Counted from the first letter of the stretch, positions 1 through 10,290 are shown. The stretch is DNA of 64,000 nt from Streptomyces cynarae (GCF_025642135.1 NZ_CP106793.1:5734001-5798000), one strand, 5' to 3'. A program made the numbers and translations. Notes: generated from the sequence alone by a model not told the origin.

Positions 1-381
1 CTCTCCGTCGACGAGGTCTTCCGGGCCGTGGGGGACGACGCCGCCGGAGGGATCGCGCTGTTCGTCGGGACCGTGCGCAACCATGACGGCGGGGCCGACG
101 TCGACGCGCTCGGGTACTCGTGCCATCCGACCGCCGAGGCCGAGATGCGGCGCATCGCCGAGGAGGTCGTCGCCGAGTACCCCGTGCGGGCGCTCGCGGC
201 GGTGCACCGCGTGGGGGACCTGCGTGTCGGTGATCTAGCCGTCGTCGTCGCCGTGGCGTGTCCGCACCGGGGCGAGGCCTTCGAGGCCTGCCGCAAGCTC
301 ATCGACGACCTCAAGCACGAAGTGCCCATCTGGAAGCACCAGAGGTTCTCCGACGGCACCGATGAATGGGTCGGCGCGTAG
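1..381 (+). CDS. moaE: Molybdopterin synthase catalytic subunit MoaE (5' end cut by window)
   Basis: Large subunit of molybdopterin synthase, which puts the dithiolene sulfurs on precursor Z in cytosolic molybdenum cofactor synthesis. The frame is open from base 1 (LSVDEVFR...), so the true start lies upstream and the GTG at base 28 is internal. Visible family signatures are the FVGTVR block near the front, CPHRGEAFEACR in the middle, and the C-terminal KHEVPIWKHQ block with the catalytic lysine region, followed by DGTDEWVG. The C-terminus is complete. MoaD, the small subunit, is not in the window. Confident family call. Confidence 0.95.
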   Translation, partial: LSVDEVFRAVGDDAAGGIALFVGTVRNHDGGADVDALGYSCHPTAEAEMRRIAEEVVAEYPVRALAAVHRVGDLRVGDLAVVVAVACPHRGEAFEACRKLIDDLKHEVPIWKHQRFSDGTDEWVGA

Positions 382-522
382 CGCATACCTCTCCTGGGGT
401 TAACCAACCTCTCACCCGGGCTCCGGTTGCGTAACCGTACCCCTCGCGTGAGCGTTGACATTGCGGATGATTAATCTGCTGATCAGTCAGTTGCGGTCGC
501 TCATCGGGGTTGGGAGGTCGGC

Positions 523-687
523 ATGGCGGCGCTCGCCTGGTTGCTGATTCCGCTTATGGCTGCGATCGGTGCAGGACTGTGGGGCAGTTGGGCCAGTCGG
601 AACCGCAAGGCCGCGGGCGACGGCTCCGAGCTCGCCGGGTACGCGCGTTTCCGCGAGGCCATGGAGAAGTCCCACTCGGGCGGCTGA
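523..687 (+). CDS. Small single-pass membrane protein, 54 aa, function unknown
   Basis: Short gene with a good ribosome site (GGGAGG about 6 bases before the ATG). The product starts with one hydrophobic helix (about residues 3-21, LAWLLIPLMAAIGAGLWG) followed by a short charged tail (SRNRK... to EKSHSGG). It lies between moaE and the YlbL-type protease gene, on the same strand. From memory, similar short proteins occur at this spot in other streptomycetes. No function can be read from it. Confidence 0.7.
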   Translation: MAALAWLLIPLMAAIGAGLWGSWASRNRKAAGDGSELAGYARFREAMEKSHSGG

Positions 688-771
688 GCGCGCCGAGGAT
701 CCAGGGGCCGCCCGTGCTCGTACGGACGGCCCTGACGGTCCGCTGACAGCACCGTCCCGTACTGTCGTTCC

Positions 772-1869
772 ATGCCACGCCGCACCGCGACGATGCTCGC
801 CTCCACCTTGATGCTGATCGCGCTCCTGTGTGCGGGAGTGTTCATCAAAGTGCCGTACTCGGAGATGTCCCCGGGGCCGACGGTGAACACCCTGGACGAC
901 CACGACGGCCAGCCGGTGCTGCAGATCTCCGGGCGCAGGACATACCCGACGACCGGACACCTGAACATGACGACCGTCCGGGTCACCAGCGCCGACTACA
1001 ACATGAACCTGGTGGAGGCCGTCTACGGCTGGCTGGCGCACGACACCAAGGTGGTCCCGCACGACACGCTCTACCCGGACGGCAAGACCGAACAGCAGTC
1101 CACGCAGGAGAACGCCGAGGAGTTCAGCCAGTCCCAGGAGAGCGCCAAGGTCGCCGCCCTGAAGGAACTGGGCATCCCGGTGAAGTCCTGGGTGATCGTC
1201 TCCACCGTGCTCAAGGGGTCGCCCGCGGAGGGCAAGCTGCATGCCGGTGATGTCATCAAGGCCGTCGACGGCAGTGCCGTGAAGGTACCCGAGGACGTCG
1301 CCAAGCTGGTCACCAAGCACAAGCCCGGCGAGAGAGTCGTGTTCACGATCGTGCCCGCCAAGGAGCAGGCCGCCGCCGAGAAGGCGCACAAGACGGCCAC
1401 CGAAACACAGAATGTGACGATCACCACGACGAAGTCCCACGACACCGCCAGGGAGCGGGCCATCGTCGGGATCTCCGCCGCAACCGATCACACGTTCCCG
1501 TTCACCATCGACATCAAGCTCGCCGACGTGGGCGGACCGAGCGCCGGGCTGATGTTCGCGCTCGGCATCTACGACAAGCTCACCCCGGGCAGTCTCACCG
1601 GCGGCAAGTTCGTCGCCGGCACGGGCACCATCGACGACGACGGCCAGGTCGGGCCGATCGGCGGCGTCGAGATGAAGACCGTCGGCGCGCGCAGCAAGGG
1701 CGCCCAGTACTTCCTGACCCCCAAGGACAACTGCGCGGCCGCCGCCGAGGACACCCCCGAGGGGCTCACCCTCGTCAAGGTCAACACCATCGACGACGCC
1801 CTGAACGCCCTCAAGGACATCCGCACCGGCAAGACCGCCGATCTGCCGAAGTGCACCGCCAAGGGCTGA
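772..1869 (+). CDS. YlbL-type PDZ/Lon (S16) domain serine protease, membrane anchored
   Basis: 365 residues. A single N-terminal membrane helix (about 7-25) anchors the protein outside the membrane. An extracytoplasmic region follows, then a PDZ domain (about 140-195, with VLKGSPAEGKLHAGDVI) and a C-terminal Lon-type protease domain (about 230-350). The Ser-Lys dyad is visible: the serine in GGPSAGLMFAL and the lysine in GARSKGAQ. B. subtilis YlbL has this architecture and is linked to envelope or DNA-damage quality control. The substrate here is unknown. Its start fits a compact promoter region after the 54-aa gene. Confidence 0.88.
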   Translation: MPRRTATMLASTLMLIALLCAGVFIKVPYSEMSPGPTVNTLDDHDGQPVLQISGRRTYPTTGHLNMTTVRVTSADYNMNLVEAVYGWLAHDTKVVPHDTLYPDGKTEQQSTQENAEEFSQSQESAKVAALKELGIPVKSWVIVSTVLKGSPAEGKLHAGDVIKAVDGSAVKVPEDVAKLVTKHKPGERVVFTIVPAKEQAAAEKAHKTATETQNVTITTTKSHDTARERAIVGISAATDHTFPFTIDIKLADVGGPSAGLMFALGIYDKLTPGSLTGGKFVAGTGTIDDDGQVGPIGGVEMKTVGARSKGAQYFLTPKDNCAAAAEDTPEGLTLVKVNTIDDALNALKDIRTGKTADLPKCTAKG

Positions 1870-1890
1870 CGAGCAGGAGCCTTCACATGA

Positions 1891-1925
1891 GTGGGGGGCG
1901 CTCGGAAACCTCCGGGCGCCCCCAC
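1891..1925. terminator. Bidirectional hairpin between convergent genes
   Basis: GTGGGGGGCGC pairs with GCGCCCCCAC around a short loop, with one bulged G. It lies between the stops of the YlbL-type gene and the convergent PPA1309-type gene. Confidence 0.65.
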
Positions 1926-1944
1926 CCGCATGTACGCGGAACCC

Positions 1945-2487
1945 TCAGTCCTCGAACGTCGCCGCCAGTGCCTCCGCCAGGCCCGGCACCAGGTCCGGGC
2001 CCGTCAGCACCTCCGTCGGCGAGTCCTTCTCTCGCAGCCGCAGCGCCGACTCCCGCGCGCCGTCCCGCAGCACCGCCACCGTCATCCGCACCTCCTGGCG
2101 CTCCGGGTGCTCGGCGACCCAGGCGGCCAGCTTCTTCTCGCTCAGCCCCTGGGGGACCTGGGACTCCGCGGACGGCGGCAGCATCAGCCGCTCCACCGTG
2201 AGCGCACAGCCGGCCACCGCGTCGGGCCAGGCGATGGTGCCGAGGAACTCGTCCAGCGGCCGGTCGGCAGGGATCTCTTCCTGCTCGATCGGAGTGAGAC
2301 CCGCGGCCTCGGGCTCGTCCTGAAGGCCGAGCTGGGTCGCGAGCGCGGGCTCCTCGGTCCGCAGGCGCGCGGTGTCGACGAGGGCGAAGAGGCGAGCGGG
2401 CTGGTCCCAGCCGAGGCCGGAGGCGTACTCGTCGATCTCGAGCACGGCCCGGGTGAGCGGGTTCGCTGCCATGGGAGTGTTGGACAT
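1945..2487 (-). CDS. PPA1309 family protein (conserved actinobacterial, unknown function)
   Basis: 180 residues, soluble and acidic. It resembles the actinobacterial PPA1309 family (NPLTRAVLEIDEYASGLGWDQPARLFALVDT at the front, an AWPDAVAGCALTVERLMLP core). I chose the ATG at 2487 because AGG lies nine bases upstream; a GTG at 2493 is the alternative. It faces away from the UPF0182 gene and converges on the YlbL-type gene, and this neighbourhood is conserved in streptomycetes as I recall. No catalytic motif is visible. Confidence 0.8.
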   Translation of the reverse strand: MSNTPMAANPLTRAVLEIDEYASGLGWDQPARLFALVDTARLRTEEPALATQLGLQDEPEAAGLTPIEQEEIPADRPLDEFLGTIAWPDAVAGCALTVERLMLPPSAESQVPQGLSEKKLAAWVAEHPERQEVRMTVAVLRDGARESALRLREKDSPTEVLTGPDLVPGLAEALAATFED

Positions 2488-2554
2488 GGTCACAATCCTG
2501 CCTCGTTCCCACCCGGAAGCGGGAACCGAGTAAAGCGCCAGTAAGTTGCATAGG

Positions 2555-2580
2555 TGAGGCTCCGTGATCGTGGAGCCTCA
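2555..2580. promoter_or_regulatory. Perfect 9-bp hairpin upstream of the UPF0182 gene
   Basis: TGAGGCTCC and GGAGCCTCA flank an 8-base loop, in the gap between two divergent genes. It could be a leader hairpin or a protein-binding site. There is no U-tract, so it is a weak terminator candidate. Confidence 0.35.
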
Positions 2581-2649
2581 TCCATGGTCCGCGTTCACGG
2601 GGGCCTGACGGATCAACTCGGATCAACAGCGAACTTCGAGGTGCGCACC

Positions 2650-5649
2650 TTGGCTTTCCAGATGCCCGACCGCGGCGGAGGCCCGACGGGGCCACGGATC
2701 AGAGGGGGCCGCCCGTCCGGGCGGGCTCGGACCCTGCTCATGACGCTCGGGGTCCTCGCCGTCCTCGGTATGGCGTTCGTCATGTTCGCCGGTTTCTGGA
2801 CGGACTGGCTCTGGTACCGGTCGGTGAAGTACTCGTCCGTCTTCACCACCACCCTGTGGACCAAGATCGGGCTCTTCTTCGTCTTCGGTCTGCTGATGGC
2901 GGCAGCGGTCGGCGTCAACATCTGGCTCGCGCACCGGCTGCGTCCGCCGCTGAGCGCCATGTCCATGGAGCAGCAGAGCCTCGACCGCTACCGGATGGGG
3001 ATCGCCCCCTACAAGACGTGGCTGCTGCTCGGGATCACCGCCCTGGTGGGCCTGGTCGCGGGCGCGTCCGCGTCCAGCCAGTGGCGGACCTGGCTGATGT
3101 GGGTGAACGGCGTGCCGTTCCACCAGAAGGACCCCCAGTTCCACCTGGACGTCTCCTTCTACGCCTTCGACCTGCCCTGGTACCGCTTCCTGCTCGGTTT
3201 CGGCTTCGCCGCGACGGTCCTGTCGCTGATCGCCGCCGCGCTCACCCACTACCTGTACGGCGGGCTGAGGATCACCTCCCCGGGAGCGCGCGCCACGGCC
3301 GCCGCCACCGGGCACCTGTCCGTGCTGCTCGGTGTCTTCGTCGCCCTGAAGGCGGTCGCCTACTGGCTCGACCGGTACGGACTGGCGGTCAAGTCCAGCG
3401 ACTTCAAGGCGACCGGCAACTGGACGGGCCTGAGGTACGTCGACGCGAACGCCTACCTGCCGGCCAAGACGATCCTGTTCTGCATCGCGGTCATCTGCGC
3501 GCTGCTGTTCTTCGCCACCCTGTGGCGGCGTACCTGGCAGCTGCCCGTGATCGGCTTCGGCCTGATGGTGCTCTCGGCGATCCTCATCGGCGGGCTGTAC
3601 CCGGCGATCGTCCAGAAGTTCCAGGTCCAGCCGAACGAGCAGGCCAAGGAGGCGCCGTACGTCGACAAGAACCTCAAGGCGACCCGCGAGGCCTACGGCA
3701 TCGACGACGCCCAGGTCAGCGAGTACGCCGGGACGAGCAGCACCAAGGACAAGAGCACGCTGCGCGACGACGCGGACGCCACAGCGAGCATCCGCCTGCT
3801 GGACCCGAACATCGTCTCGCCGACGTTCCAGCAGCTCCAGCAGATGAAGAACTACTACGCGTTCCCGACCAACCTGGACGTCGACCGGTACACGAAGGAC
3901 GGCAAGGACCAGGACACGGTCATCGGTCTGCGTGAGCTGAACCTGAACGGCATTCCGAAGAACAACTGGATCAACGACCACTTCCGCTACACCCACGGCT
4001 ACGGTGTGGTCGCCGCCAAGGGCACCACCGCCGACGCCAACGGCCAGCCCGTCTTCACCGAGTCCGACCTGCCGTCGACCGGTGACCTCGGGACGTACGA
4101 GCAGCGGATCTACTACGGCGAGAAGACCACCACGTACTCGATCGTCGGCGGCCCCCAGAAGGAGATCGACTACTCCGACGACAACGGCGAGAAGACCACC
4201 AGCTACCAGGGCAAGAGCGGGGTCAGCCTCTCCAACCCGATCAACCGGGCCGCGTACGCGGTGGCGTTCAGCGAGCCGCAGATCCTCTACTCCGGCGCCA
4301 TAGGCGACGGCTCGCGGATCCTCTACAACCGCACACCCAAGGAGCGCGTCGAGGCGGTCGCGCCGTGGCTGACCATCGACGGTGACGCCTACCCCGCGGT
4401 CGTCGACGGCCGCATCCAGTGGATCGTCGACGCCTACACGACGTCGAACGGCTATCCGTACTCCTCCCGTACGACGTTGGGTGACACGACGGCCGACTCG
4501 CTGACCGCGGGCAACACCCAGCGCGCGGTGATGGCCCAGCAGAACCAGGTCAACTACATCCGCAACTCGGTGAAGGCGACCGTCGACGCGTACACGGGTG
4601 AGGTCAAGCTCTACCAGTGGGACACCGAGGACCCCGTCCTGAAGACCTGGATGAAGGCTTTCCCGGGCACCGTGGAGCCGCGGAGCGACATCTCGTCGTC
4701 GCTGATGGCCCATCTGCGCTACCCACAGGACCTGTTCAAGGTCCAGCGCGAGCTGCTGACCCGCTACCACGTCAAGGACGCGCAGACGTTCCTCAGCGGC
4801 AGTGAGGTCTGGCAGGTGCCCGACGACCCGACGAACAAGACGGGCAATGCGGTACCGCCGTACTACCTGAGCATGAAGATGCCCGACCAGCAGGCGCAGG
4901 CGTTCTCCCTGACGACGACGTTCACGCCGAACGGGCGTGACAACCTGAGCGCCTTCATGGCGGTCGACTCCGAGGCGGGCACGCCCGACTACGGCAAGAT
5001 CAGAATCCTGAAGCTGCCGACGAGCAGAACGGTCGACGGGCCGAAGCAGGTCCAGAGCCAGTTCAACTCCGAGCAGAGCATCGCCGAATCGATCAGGCTC
5101 CTGAAGGGCGGCGACTCCGACATCGAGTACGGCAACCTGCTGACCGTGCCGCTGGACGGGGGACTGCTGTACGTGGAACCCGTCTACGTCCGCGGCGGCG
5201 GGCTCAAGTACCCGCTGCTGCGCAAGGTGTTGGTGACCTACGGCGGCAACACCGCGTTCGAGGACACGCTCGACGAGGCGCTCAACAAGGTCTTCGCCGT
5301 ACAGGGTCCCACCGCGCCGCCGGACACCGGGACCGGCAAACCGCCGACGCCAGGCAACCCGACCGTCCAACAGGCGCTCCAGGACGCCCAGAAGGCCTTC
5401 GACGCCGGCCAGGAAGCCCTCAAGAAGGGCGACTGGGAGGCGTACGGGCGGGCGCAGAAGGCCCTCAAGGACGCGCTGAAGCTGGCCGAGGAGGCCCAGA
5501 CCAAGGCCGGGAAGACCAGTGGCGGTGGCAGCGGCGGCGCGAGCGGCAGCAGTCCCTCCGCCACTCCCGGCAGCTCGCCCGGCAGTTCGCCGAGCAGCAG
5601 CCCGAGCGGTTCGCCCAGCAGTTCCCCGACCGCTTCCGGCGGGGGCTGA
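2650..5649 (+). CDS. UPF0182 family large integral membrane protein
   Basis: About 999 residues. I favour the TTG at 2650, which has GAGG eight bases upstream; ATG 2662 (MPDRGGG...) is an alternative, and the upstream in-frame ATG 2554 has no ribosome site. The first third holds about seven hydrophobic helices (for example [19 protein letters not shown] and [17 protein letters not shown]). The remainder is a large hydrophilic, probably extracytoplasmic domain. Near the end are short amphipathic helices ([18 protein letters not shown]) and then a low-complexity Ser/Pro/Gly tail. UPF0182 proteins are actinobacterial and uncharacterised. Its stop lies 44 bases before the first initiator tRNA. 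Confidence 0.9.
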   Translation: MAFQMPDRGGGPTGPRIRGGRPSGRARTLLMTLGVLAVLGMAFVMFAGFWTDWLWYRSVKYSSVFTTTLWTKIGLFFVFGLLMAAAVGVNIWLAHRLRPPLSAMSMEQQSLDRYRMGIAPYKTWLLLGITALVGLVAGASASSQWRTWLMWVNGVPFHQKDPQFHLDVSFYAFDLPWYRFLLGFGFAATVLSLIAAALTHYLYGGLRITSPGARATAAATGHLSVLLGVFVALKAVAYWLDRYGLAVKSSDFKATGNWTGLRYVDANAYLPAKTILFCIAVICALLFFATLWRRTWQLPVIGFGLMVLSAILIGGLYPAIVQKFQVQPNEQAKEAPYVDKNLKATREAYGIDDAQVSEYAGTSSTKDKSTLRDDADATASIRLLDPNIVSPTFQQLQQMKNYYAFPTNLDVDRYTKDGKDQDTVIGLRELNLNGIPKNNWINDHFRYTHGYGVVAAKGTTADANGQPVFTESDLPSTGDLGTYEQRIYYGEKTTTYSIVGGPQKEIDYSDDNGEKTTSYQGKSGVSLSNPINRAAYAVAFSEPQILYSGAIGDGSRILYNRTPKERVEAVAPWLTIDGDAYPAVVDGRIQWIVDAYTTSNGYPYSSRTTLGDTTADSLTAGNTQRAVMAQQNQVNYIRNSVKATVDAYTGEVKLYQWDTEDPVLKTWMKAFPGTVEPRSDISSSLMAHLRYPQDLFKVQRELLTRYHVKDAQTFLSGSEVWQVPDDPTNKTGNAVPPYYLSMKMPDQQAQAFSLTTTFTPNGRDNLSAFMAVDSEAGTPDYGKIRILKLPTSRTVDGPKQVQSQFNSEQSIAESIRLLKGGDSDIEYGNLLTVPLDGGLLYVEPVYVRGGGLKYPLLRKVLVTYGGNTAFEDTLDEALNKVFAVQGPTAPPDTGTGKPPTPGNPTVQQALQDAQKAFDAGQEALKKGDWEAYGRAQKALKDALKLAEEAQTKAGKTSGGGSGGASGSSPSATPGSSPGSSPSSSPSGSPSSSPTASGGG

Positions 5650-5692
5650 ACCAGGGCTCCTCCCGCGCCGTGATACGGTTGAAGAACAACGG

Positions 5693-5766
5693 CGCGGGGT
5701 GGAGCAGCTCGGTAGCTCGCTGGGCTCATAACCCAGAGGTCGCAGGTTCAAATCCTGTCCCCGCTA
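5693..5766 (+). tRNA. tRNA-fMet (initiator, CAT anticodon), copy 1
   Basis: A 74-base cloverleaf folds exactly: acceptor CGCGGGG/CCCCGCT, D stem GAGC/GCTC, anticodon stem CTGGG/CCCAG, loop CTCATAA with CAT at 5727-5729, T arm GCAGG TTCAAAT CCTGT. Initiator marks are the unpaired first base (C1 against T72) and the run of three G:C pairs next to the anticodon loop. CCA is not encoded. Identical in sequence to the copy at 8046-8119. Confidence 0.97.
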
Positions 5767-5771
5767 CTGAA

Positions 5772-5812
5772 GTCGAGGGCCCGGATCCTGATCGTGGATC
5801 CGGGCCCTCGAC
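5772..5812 (+). terminator. Strong 17-bp hairpin after tRNA-fMet copy 1
   Basis: A perfect 17-bp stem (5772-5788 with 5796-5812) and a 7-base loop begin six bases after the tRNA. There is no U-tract, which is usual in streptomycetes. Confidence 0.85.
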
Positions 5813-5995
5813 GTGTGTGCGACACGAGGGGGCGTACGGCGTGACCAGGCGACTTGCCTGAAATGCGGCTGCTTGTGGGGGCAGTTGGCCACTTCTGTGT
5901 TTGACTTGTCTCTCTGTGGGCATGTCGACAAAACGCTGAAGTGACCTCACTGGCTGCGGTATACCAGGTGTACCCAGGTTGCAGGTGGTGCGACG

Positions 5996-7956
5996 ATGGA
6001 CGTTATGGGGGAGAAGGCAACTCTGTTCGGGACGGGCCGATTTGCGCGGTCCGCCGACCGGCTCGTGGACCGGTCGGCCGAGCAGCCCGCCGACATGTCC
6101 GCCCACCGGCTCGCCCACCAGTCCGTCGATCACTCGGCCGATTCCTCTGCCGATTCCTCCGTCGACCCGACCGTTGACCAGGCCGTCGACCAGGCCGTCG
6201 AGCAGGCCGTCGAGAGGGACGAGGCCGGTGAGGCCGCCGAGGAGGCGCGGCAGCGGCTCGCCGCCGAGGCCGGCGACGTCCAGGCGATGAGCGTCCTCGG
6301 GGCCATGCTGCTGCGCCGCGGCGATCTCGACGGGGCCGAGCCCCAGCTGCGCGCCGCCACCGCCGCGGGTGACCGCGCCGCCGCCAACAACCTGGGTGTC
6401 CTGCTGCACCAGCGCGGATACGCCGAGGAGGCGGCCGGCTGGTGGCGCATCGCCGCCGTCGCCGGGTCCGCCGCGGCCGCGCACGCGCTGGGACGGCACC
6501 ACCGTGAGCGCGGCGACGAGCCGGCGGCCGAGTACTGGCTGCGCCAGGCGGCCGAGCAGGGGCATGTTCTGGGCGCGTACGCGCTCGCCGATCTGCTGGA
6601 GCACCGCGGTGACGACAGCGCCGAGCAGTGGATGCGGGCCGCCGCGGAGCGCGGGCACCGTGAGGCCGCGTACCGGCTGGCGAGAACGCTCGACCGCAGG
6701 GCGCTGTGCGAGCAGGAGGCCGACGCCGACAACGGTGTCGAGACGTCCGCGCTCGAGGAGGCCGAGCAGTGGTACCGCCAGGCCGCCGCGCGCGGGCACC
6801 GGCGGGCGGCGCTGCACCTCGGGGGGATCCTGGAGAGGCGGGGCGATCTGAAGGAGGCCGGTCGCTGGTACCTGACCAGCGCGAAGGACGGCGAGGCGCG
6901 GGCCGCCTGCGCGCTCGGCTTCCTGCTGCGGGACGCGGGGGACACCGAGAGCGCCGCGGTGTGGTGGCTCAGAGCCGCCCAGGAGGGCGACGGCAACGCG
7001 GCGAACGCGCTGGGCGCCCTGCACGCCGAGCGTGGAGAGACGCAGACCGCCGAGCGGTGGTACCGGGCGGCGATGGACGCGGGGGATGTCAACGGCGCGT
7101 ACAACCTGGGGCTGCTCTGTGCCGAGCAGGGGCGGACCGCGCAGGCCGAGCAGTGGTACCGGCGCGCGGCGTACGCCGGGCATCGGGAGGCGGCGAACGC
7201 GCTCGCCATCCTGCTGCTGCAGGGCGGGGACGCGACGGGGGCGGAGCCGTGGTTCTCCAAGGCCGCGGAGGCGGGGAGCGTGGACGCCGCGTTCAACCTG
7301 GGCATCCTCTACGCCGGGCGGGGCGACGACGACGCGGCCCTCGGATGGTACGAGCGGGCGGCCGCCGCCGGGCACACCGAGGCGGCGCTCCAGGTGGGGA
7401 TCGCCCGGCTGCGTCAGGGGGACGAGCAGACGGCCGAACGGCATCTGCGCTGCGCCGCGGGGGCGGCAGCACGGAGGCGGCGTACCGGCTGGCCACGCTC
7501 CTGGACGCGCGGCGGCCCCCGGCGCCCGCGCACGAGCTGGGGGAGCCGTCGCACGAGAAGAGCGAGTGCGAGGAGTGGTACGAGCGGGCGGCCTCGCAGG
7601 GGCACCGTCGGGCGCAGGTACGGGTCGGGATGCTGGCCGCCGCGCGGGGGGACGTGGTGGAGGCGGCGCGGTGGTACCGGAAGGCAGCGGAGGGCGGGTC
7701 GCGGAACGGCGCGTTCAATCTGGGGCTGCTGCTGGCGCGGGAGGGGAGCGAGCCGGAGGCCGCACTGTGGTGGACCCGGGCTGCCGACGCCGGCCACGGG
7801 CGGGCGGCGTTGCGCCTGGCGCTGGTCTACGCGCGTCGGGGGGAGCTGGCGGAGGGGCAGCGGTGGGCCGACCGGGCGGTGTCGCTGGGGCCGTCGGAGG
7901 TGGCGGAGCGGGCGGCGCGGTTGCGGGACGCCCTGCGGGAGGAGTTGTCGGCGTGA
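5996..7956 (+). pseudogene. Sel1/TPR repeat protein gene with a frameshift near 7460
   Basis: Reading starts at ATG 5996 and stays in one frame to about 7460. The same repeat pattern then continues in the -1 frame (GGSTEAAYRLATLL... to LREELSA) and stops at 7956. The break falls in the five-G run 7459-7463, and one more G would restore a single protein of about 653 residues. After a low-complexity Ser/Asp/Val N-terminus (about 20-75), the protein is a string of about 14 Sel1-type helical repeats of 34-36 residues (for example AEQWYRRAAYAGHREAANALA). Such solenoids are protein-interaction scaffolds, and the partner is unknown. The frameshift may be a sequencing error, because repeat quality is equally good on both sides. 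Confidence 0.85.
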
Positions 7957-8045
7957 TGAGAGCAGTTGCGGGCACCGGAGGAGCCGGGGGCCGCGGAAGC
8001 GATTTGCCTCTGTCCGTGTCGTTGACGTAATGTTGCGTTCACCGA

Positions 8046-8119
8046 CGCGGGGTGGAGCAGCTCGGTAGCTCGCTGGGCTCATAACCCAGAGGTCGCAGGT
8101 TCAAATCCTGTCCCCGCTA
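8046..8119 (+). tRNA. tRNA-fMet (initiator, CAT anticodon), copy 2
   Basis: Identical over 74 bases to the gene at 5693-5766, and the five bases after it also match (CTGAA). Same initiator features: C1-T72 mismatch, GGG/CCC at the base of the anticodon loop, CAT at 8080-8082. The two copies flank the Sel1-repeat gene. Confidence 0.97.
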
Positions 8120-8124
8120 CTGAA

Positions 8125-8166
8125 AGACCGAGGCCGGAAACCCGATTGGGTTTCCGGCCTCGGTCT
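8125..8166 (+). terminator. Strong 19-bp hairpin after tRNA-fMet copy 2
   Basis: A perfect 19-bp stem (8125-8143 with 8148-8166) and a GATT loop, followed by TGTTGG. Its sequence is unrelated to the copy 1 terminator, so only the tRNA body is shared. Confidence 0.85.
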
Positions 8167-8260
8167 GTTGGTGCGTTGGTGCGTCGGTGCGTTGATGCGT
8201 CCCTTGTGACGTTGTGATGCGCCCCTTGTGCAGGCGCACGCAAAGCCCGGCGAAGCGCCG

Positions 8261-8677
8261 CTACGCCGCCGCGCAGTTCGGGCAGAGGCCGCGGTACGTC
8301 ACCTCTACGTCCGACACCGTGAAGCCGAAGCGCTCCGAGTCGGGGAGGTCCGCCAGCGGGTTGCCCATCGGGTGGACGTCGCGGATCGTGCCGCAGTTGG
8401 CGCACACCAGGTGGTGGTGCGGCCGGTGCGCGTTCGGGTCGTACCGCTTCGCACGCTTGTCTGTGGCGACCTCGAGCACCTCGCCGAGGGATACCAGCTC
8501 ACCCAGCGTGTTGTAGACGGTTGCCCGGGAGATCTCCGGCAGCTTCGCGACGGCACGCGCGTGCACCTCGTCGGCCGTCAGGTGGACGTGCTCGCCGTCG
8601 AGGACCTCGGCCACGACGCGCCGCTGCGCGGTCATCCGCCATCCACGTCCGCGCAGCCGTTCCAACAGGTCACTCAT
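8261..8677 (-). CDS. catR: Fur-family peroxide-sensing repressor, CatR type
   Basis: 138-residue Fur/PerR-like metalloregulator. The N-terminal winged helix holds WRMTAQRRVVAEVL and the recognition helix region ISRATVYNTLGEL. The C-terminal dimer domain holds the His-rich HRPHHHLVC. Two CxxC motifs (CANC and CPNC) form the structural zinc or thiol site. It is transcribed away from a catalase gene 153 bases off, which is the S. coelicolor catR-catA layout in which oxidised CatR releases the promoter. ATG 8677 is chosen; upstream in-frame residues are not conserved-looking. Confidence 0.88.
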   Translation of the reverse strand: MSDLLERLRGRGWRMTAQRRVVAEVLDGEHVHLTADEVHARAVAKLPEISRATVYNTLGELVSLGEVLEVATDKRAKRYDPNAHRPHHHLVCANCGTIRDVHPMGNPLADLPDSERFGFTVSDVEVTYRGLCPNCAAA

Positions 8678-8737
8678 ACCCACCAGCCTAACAGCAAGGG
8701 ACCAGTTTCCGAACAGGTGTGAGTTTGGATGTCTGCT

Positions 8738-8764
8738 TGACTTGGATTTTGTCCAATGTAGGAT
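8738..8764 (+). promoter_or_regulatory. Probable catalase promoter with overlapping CatR operator
   Basis: TTGACT (8738-8743) and TAGGAT (8759-8764) make a -35/-10 pair with a short 15-base spacer. Inside it, TTGGA (8742-8746) and TCCAA (8752-8756) form an inverted repeat around TTTTG, typical of a Fur-family operator. Location and symmetry are seen; the assignment to CatR is inferred. Confidence 0.55.
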
Positions 8765-8829
8765 CAAGTTCGGATCTGGTCGGATGACCGGGCTGGAAGA
8801 AGGCAGTGGCAGTGACTCAGGAGGCTTAA

Positions 8830-10290
8830 GTGACGCAGGGACCGCTCACGACGGAAGCCGGTGCTCCGGTGGCCGACAACCAGAACAGCGAGACGGCAGG
8901 CGTCGGCGGCCCCGTTCTCGTTCAGGACCAGCTGCTGCTGGAGAAGCTCGCCCGTTTCAACCGGGAGCGCATCCCGGAGCGAGTGGTGCACGCCCGCGGC
9001 GCGGGTGCCTACGGCACCTTCACGGTCACCGCCGATGTCACCCCGTACACACGTGCCGCCTTCCTCTCCGAGATCGGCAAGCAGACCGAGGTCTTCCTGC
9101 GCTTCTCGACCGTGGCCGGCAACCTCGGCGCCGCGGACGCCGTCCGCGACCCGCGCGGTTTCGCGCTGAAGTTCTACACCGAGGAGGGCAACTACGACCT
9201 CGTCGGCAACAACACGCCGGTGTTCTTCATCAAGGACGCCATCAAGTTCCCCGACTTCATCCACACCCAGAAGCGCGACCCGTACACGGGCAGCCAGGAG
9301 GCGGACAACGTCTGGGACTTCTGGAGCCTCAGCCCGGAGAGCACCCACCAGGTGACCTGGCTCTTCGGCGACCGCGGTATCCCGGCGTCGTACCGCCACA
9401 TGGACGGCTTCGGCTCGCACACCTTCCAGTGGAACAACGAGGCCGGAGAGGTCTTCTGGGTCAAGTACCACTTCAAGACCGACCAGGGGATCAAGAACCT
9501 CACCGCCGAGGAGGCCGGGGTCCTCGCGGGCAAGGACCCCGACTCCCACCAGCGTGACCTGCGCGAGGCCATCGAGCGGGGCGAGTACCCGACCTGGACC
9601 GTCTCCGTCCAGATCATGCCCGCGGCCGAGGCGGCGACCTACCGCTTCAACCCCTTCGACCTGACCAAGGTGTGGCCGCACGGCGACTACCCGCTGGTCG
9701 AGATCGGCAAGCTCGAGCTCGACCGCAACCCGGAGAACATCTTCGCCGAGGTCGAGCAGTCGATCTTCAGCCCCGCCCACTTCGTGCCCGGTATCGGTCC
9801 CTCCCCGGACAAGATGCTCCAGGGCCGCCTGTTCGCCTACGGCGACGCGCATCGCTACCGCGTCGGCATCAACGCCGACCAGCTGCCGGTGAACCGCCCG
9901 CACGCCACCGAGGCGCGCACCCACGGCCGGGACGGCTTCCTGTACGACGGCCGGCACAAGGGGGCCAGGAACTACGAGCCGAACAGCTTCGGCGGCCCGT
10001 TCCAGACCGACCGGCCGCTGTGGCAGCCGGTCCCGGTGCAGGGGGCCACGGGCGGCCACGAGGCCCCGGTGCACGCCGAGGACGACGACTTCGTGCAGGC
10101 GGGCAATCTGTACCGCCTGATGTCCGAGGAGGAGAGGGAGCGCCTGATCGGCAACCTCGCGGGATCCCTCTCGCAGGTCTCGCGCGACGACATCGTCGAG
10201 CGCGCGATCGACAACTTCCGTCGGGCCGACGGCGACTTCGGCAAGCGTCTGGAGGCCGCGGTGCAGGCCCTGCGCCCCCTTCGCGGCTGA
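8830..10290 (+). CDS. katA: Monofunctional heme catalase
   Basis: 486 residues, small-subunit clade catalase that converts H2O2 to water and oxygen in the cytosol. GTG 8830 has a perfect AGGAGG six bases upstream. Visible active-site blocks are the distal heme pocket [18 protein letters not shown] with the catalytic His, the Asn in [11 protein letters not shown], and the proximal heme ligand motif [13 protein letters not shown] with its Tyr. The C-terminal residues ([14 protein letters not shown]) match the normal family end. It is divergent from the CatR-type gene and presumably repressed by it until peroxide oxidises the repressor. Confidence 0.96.
   Translation: MTQGPLTTEAGAPVADNQNSETAGVGGPVLVQDQLLLEKLARFNRERIPERVVHARGAGAYGTFTVTADVTPYTRAAFLSEIGKQTEVFLRFSTVAGNLGAADAVRDPRGFALKFYTEEGNYDLVGNNTPVFFIKDAIKFPDFIHTQKRDPYTGSQEADNVWDFWSLSPESTHQVTWLFGDRGIPASYRHMDGFGSHTFQWNNEAGEVFWVKYHFKTDQGIKNLTAEEAGVLAGKDPDSHQRDLREAIERGEYPTWTVSVQIMPAAEAATYRFNPFDLTKVWPHGDYPLVEIGKLELDRNPENIFAEVEQSIFSPAHFVPGIGPSPDKMLQGRLFAYGDAHRYRVGINADQLPVNRPHATEARTHGRDGFLYDGRHKGARNYEPNSFGGPFQTDRPLWQPVPVQGATGGHEAPVHAEDDDFVQAGNLYRLMSEEERERLIGNLAGSLSQVSRDDIVERAIDNFRRADGDFGKRLEAAVQALRPLRG

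Noticed and set aside
2623..5751. Very long minus-strand open frame (about 1042 codons) opposite the UPF0182 gene
   Set aside because: Arg/Val/Leu-rich shadow of a GC-rich gene with no ribosome site or family signature.
5726..7444. Minus-strand open frame of about 572 codons overlapping tRNA-fMet and the Sel1 gene
   Set aside because: Shadow of the repeat gene; its repeats are only the antisense of the Sel1 repeats.
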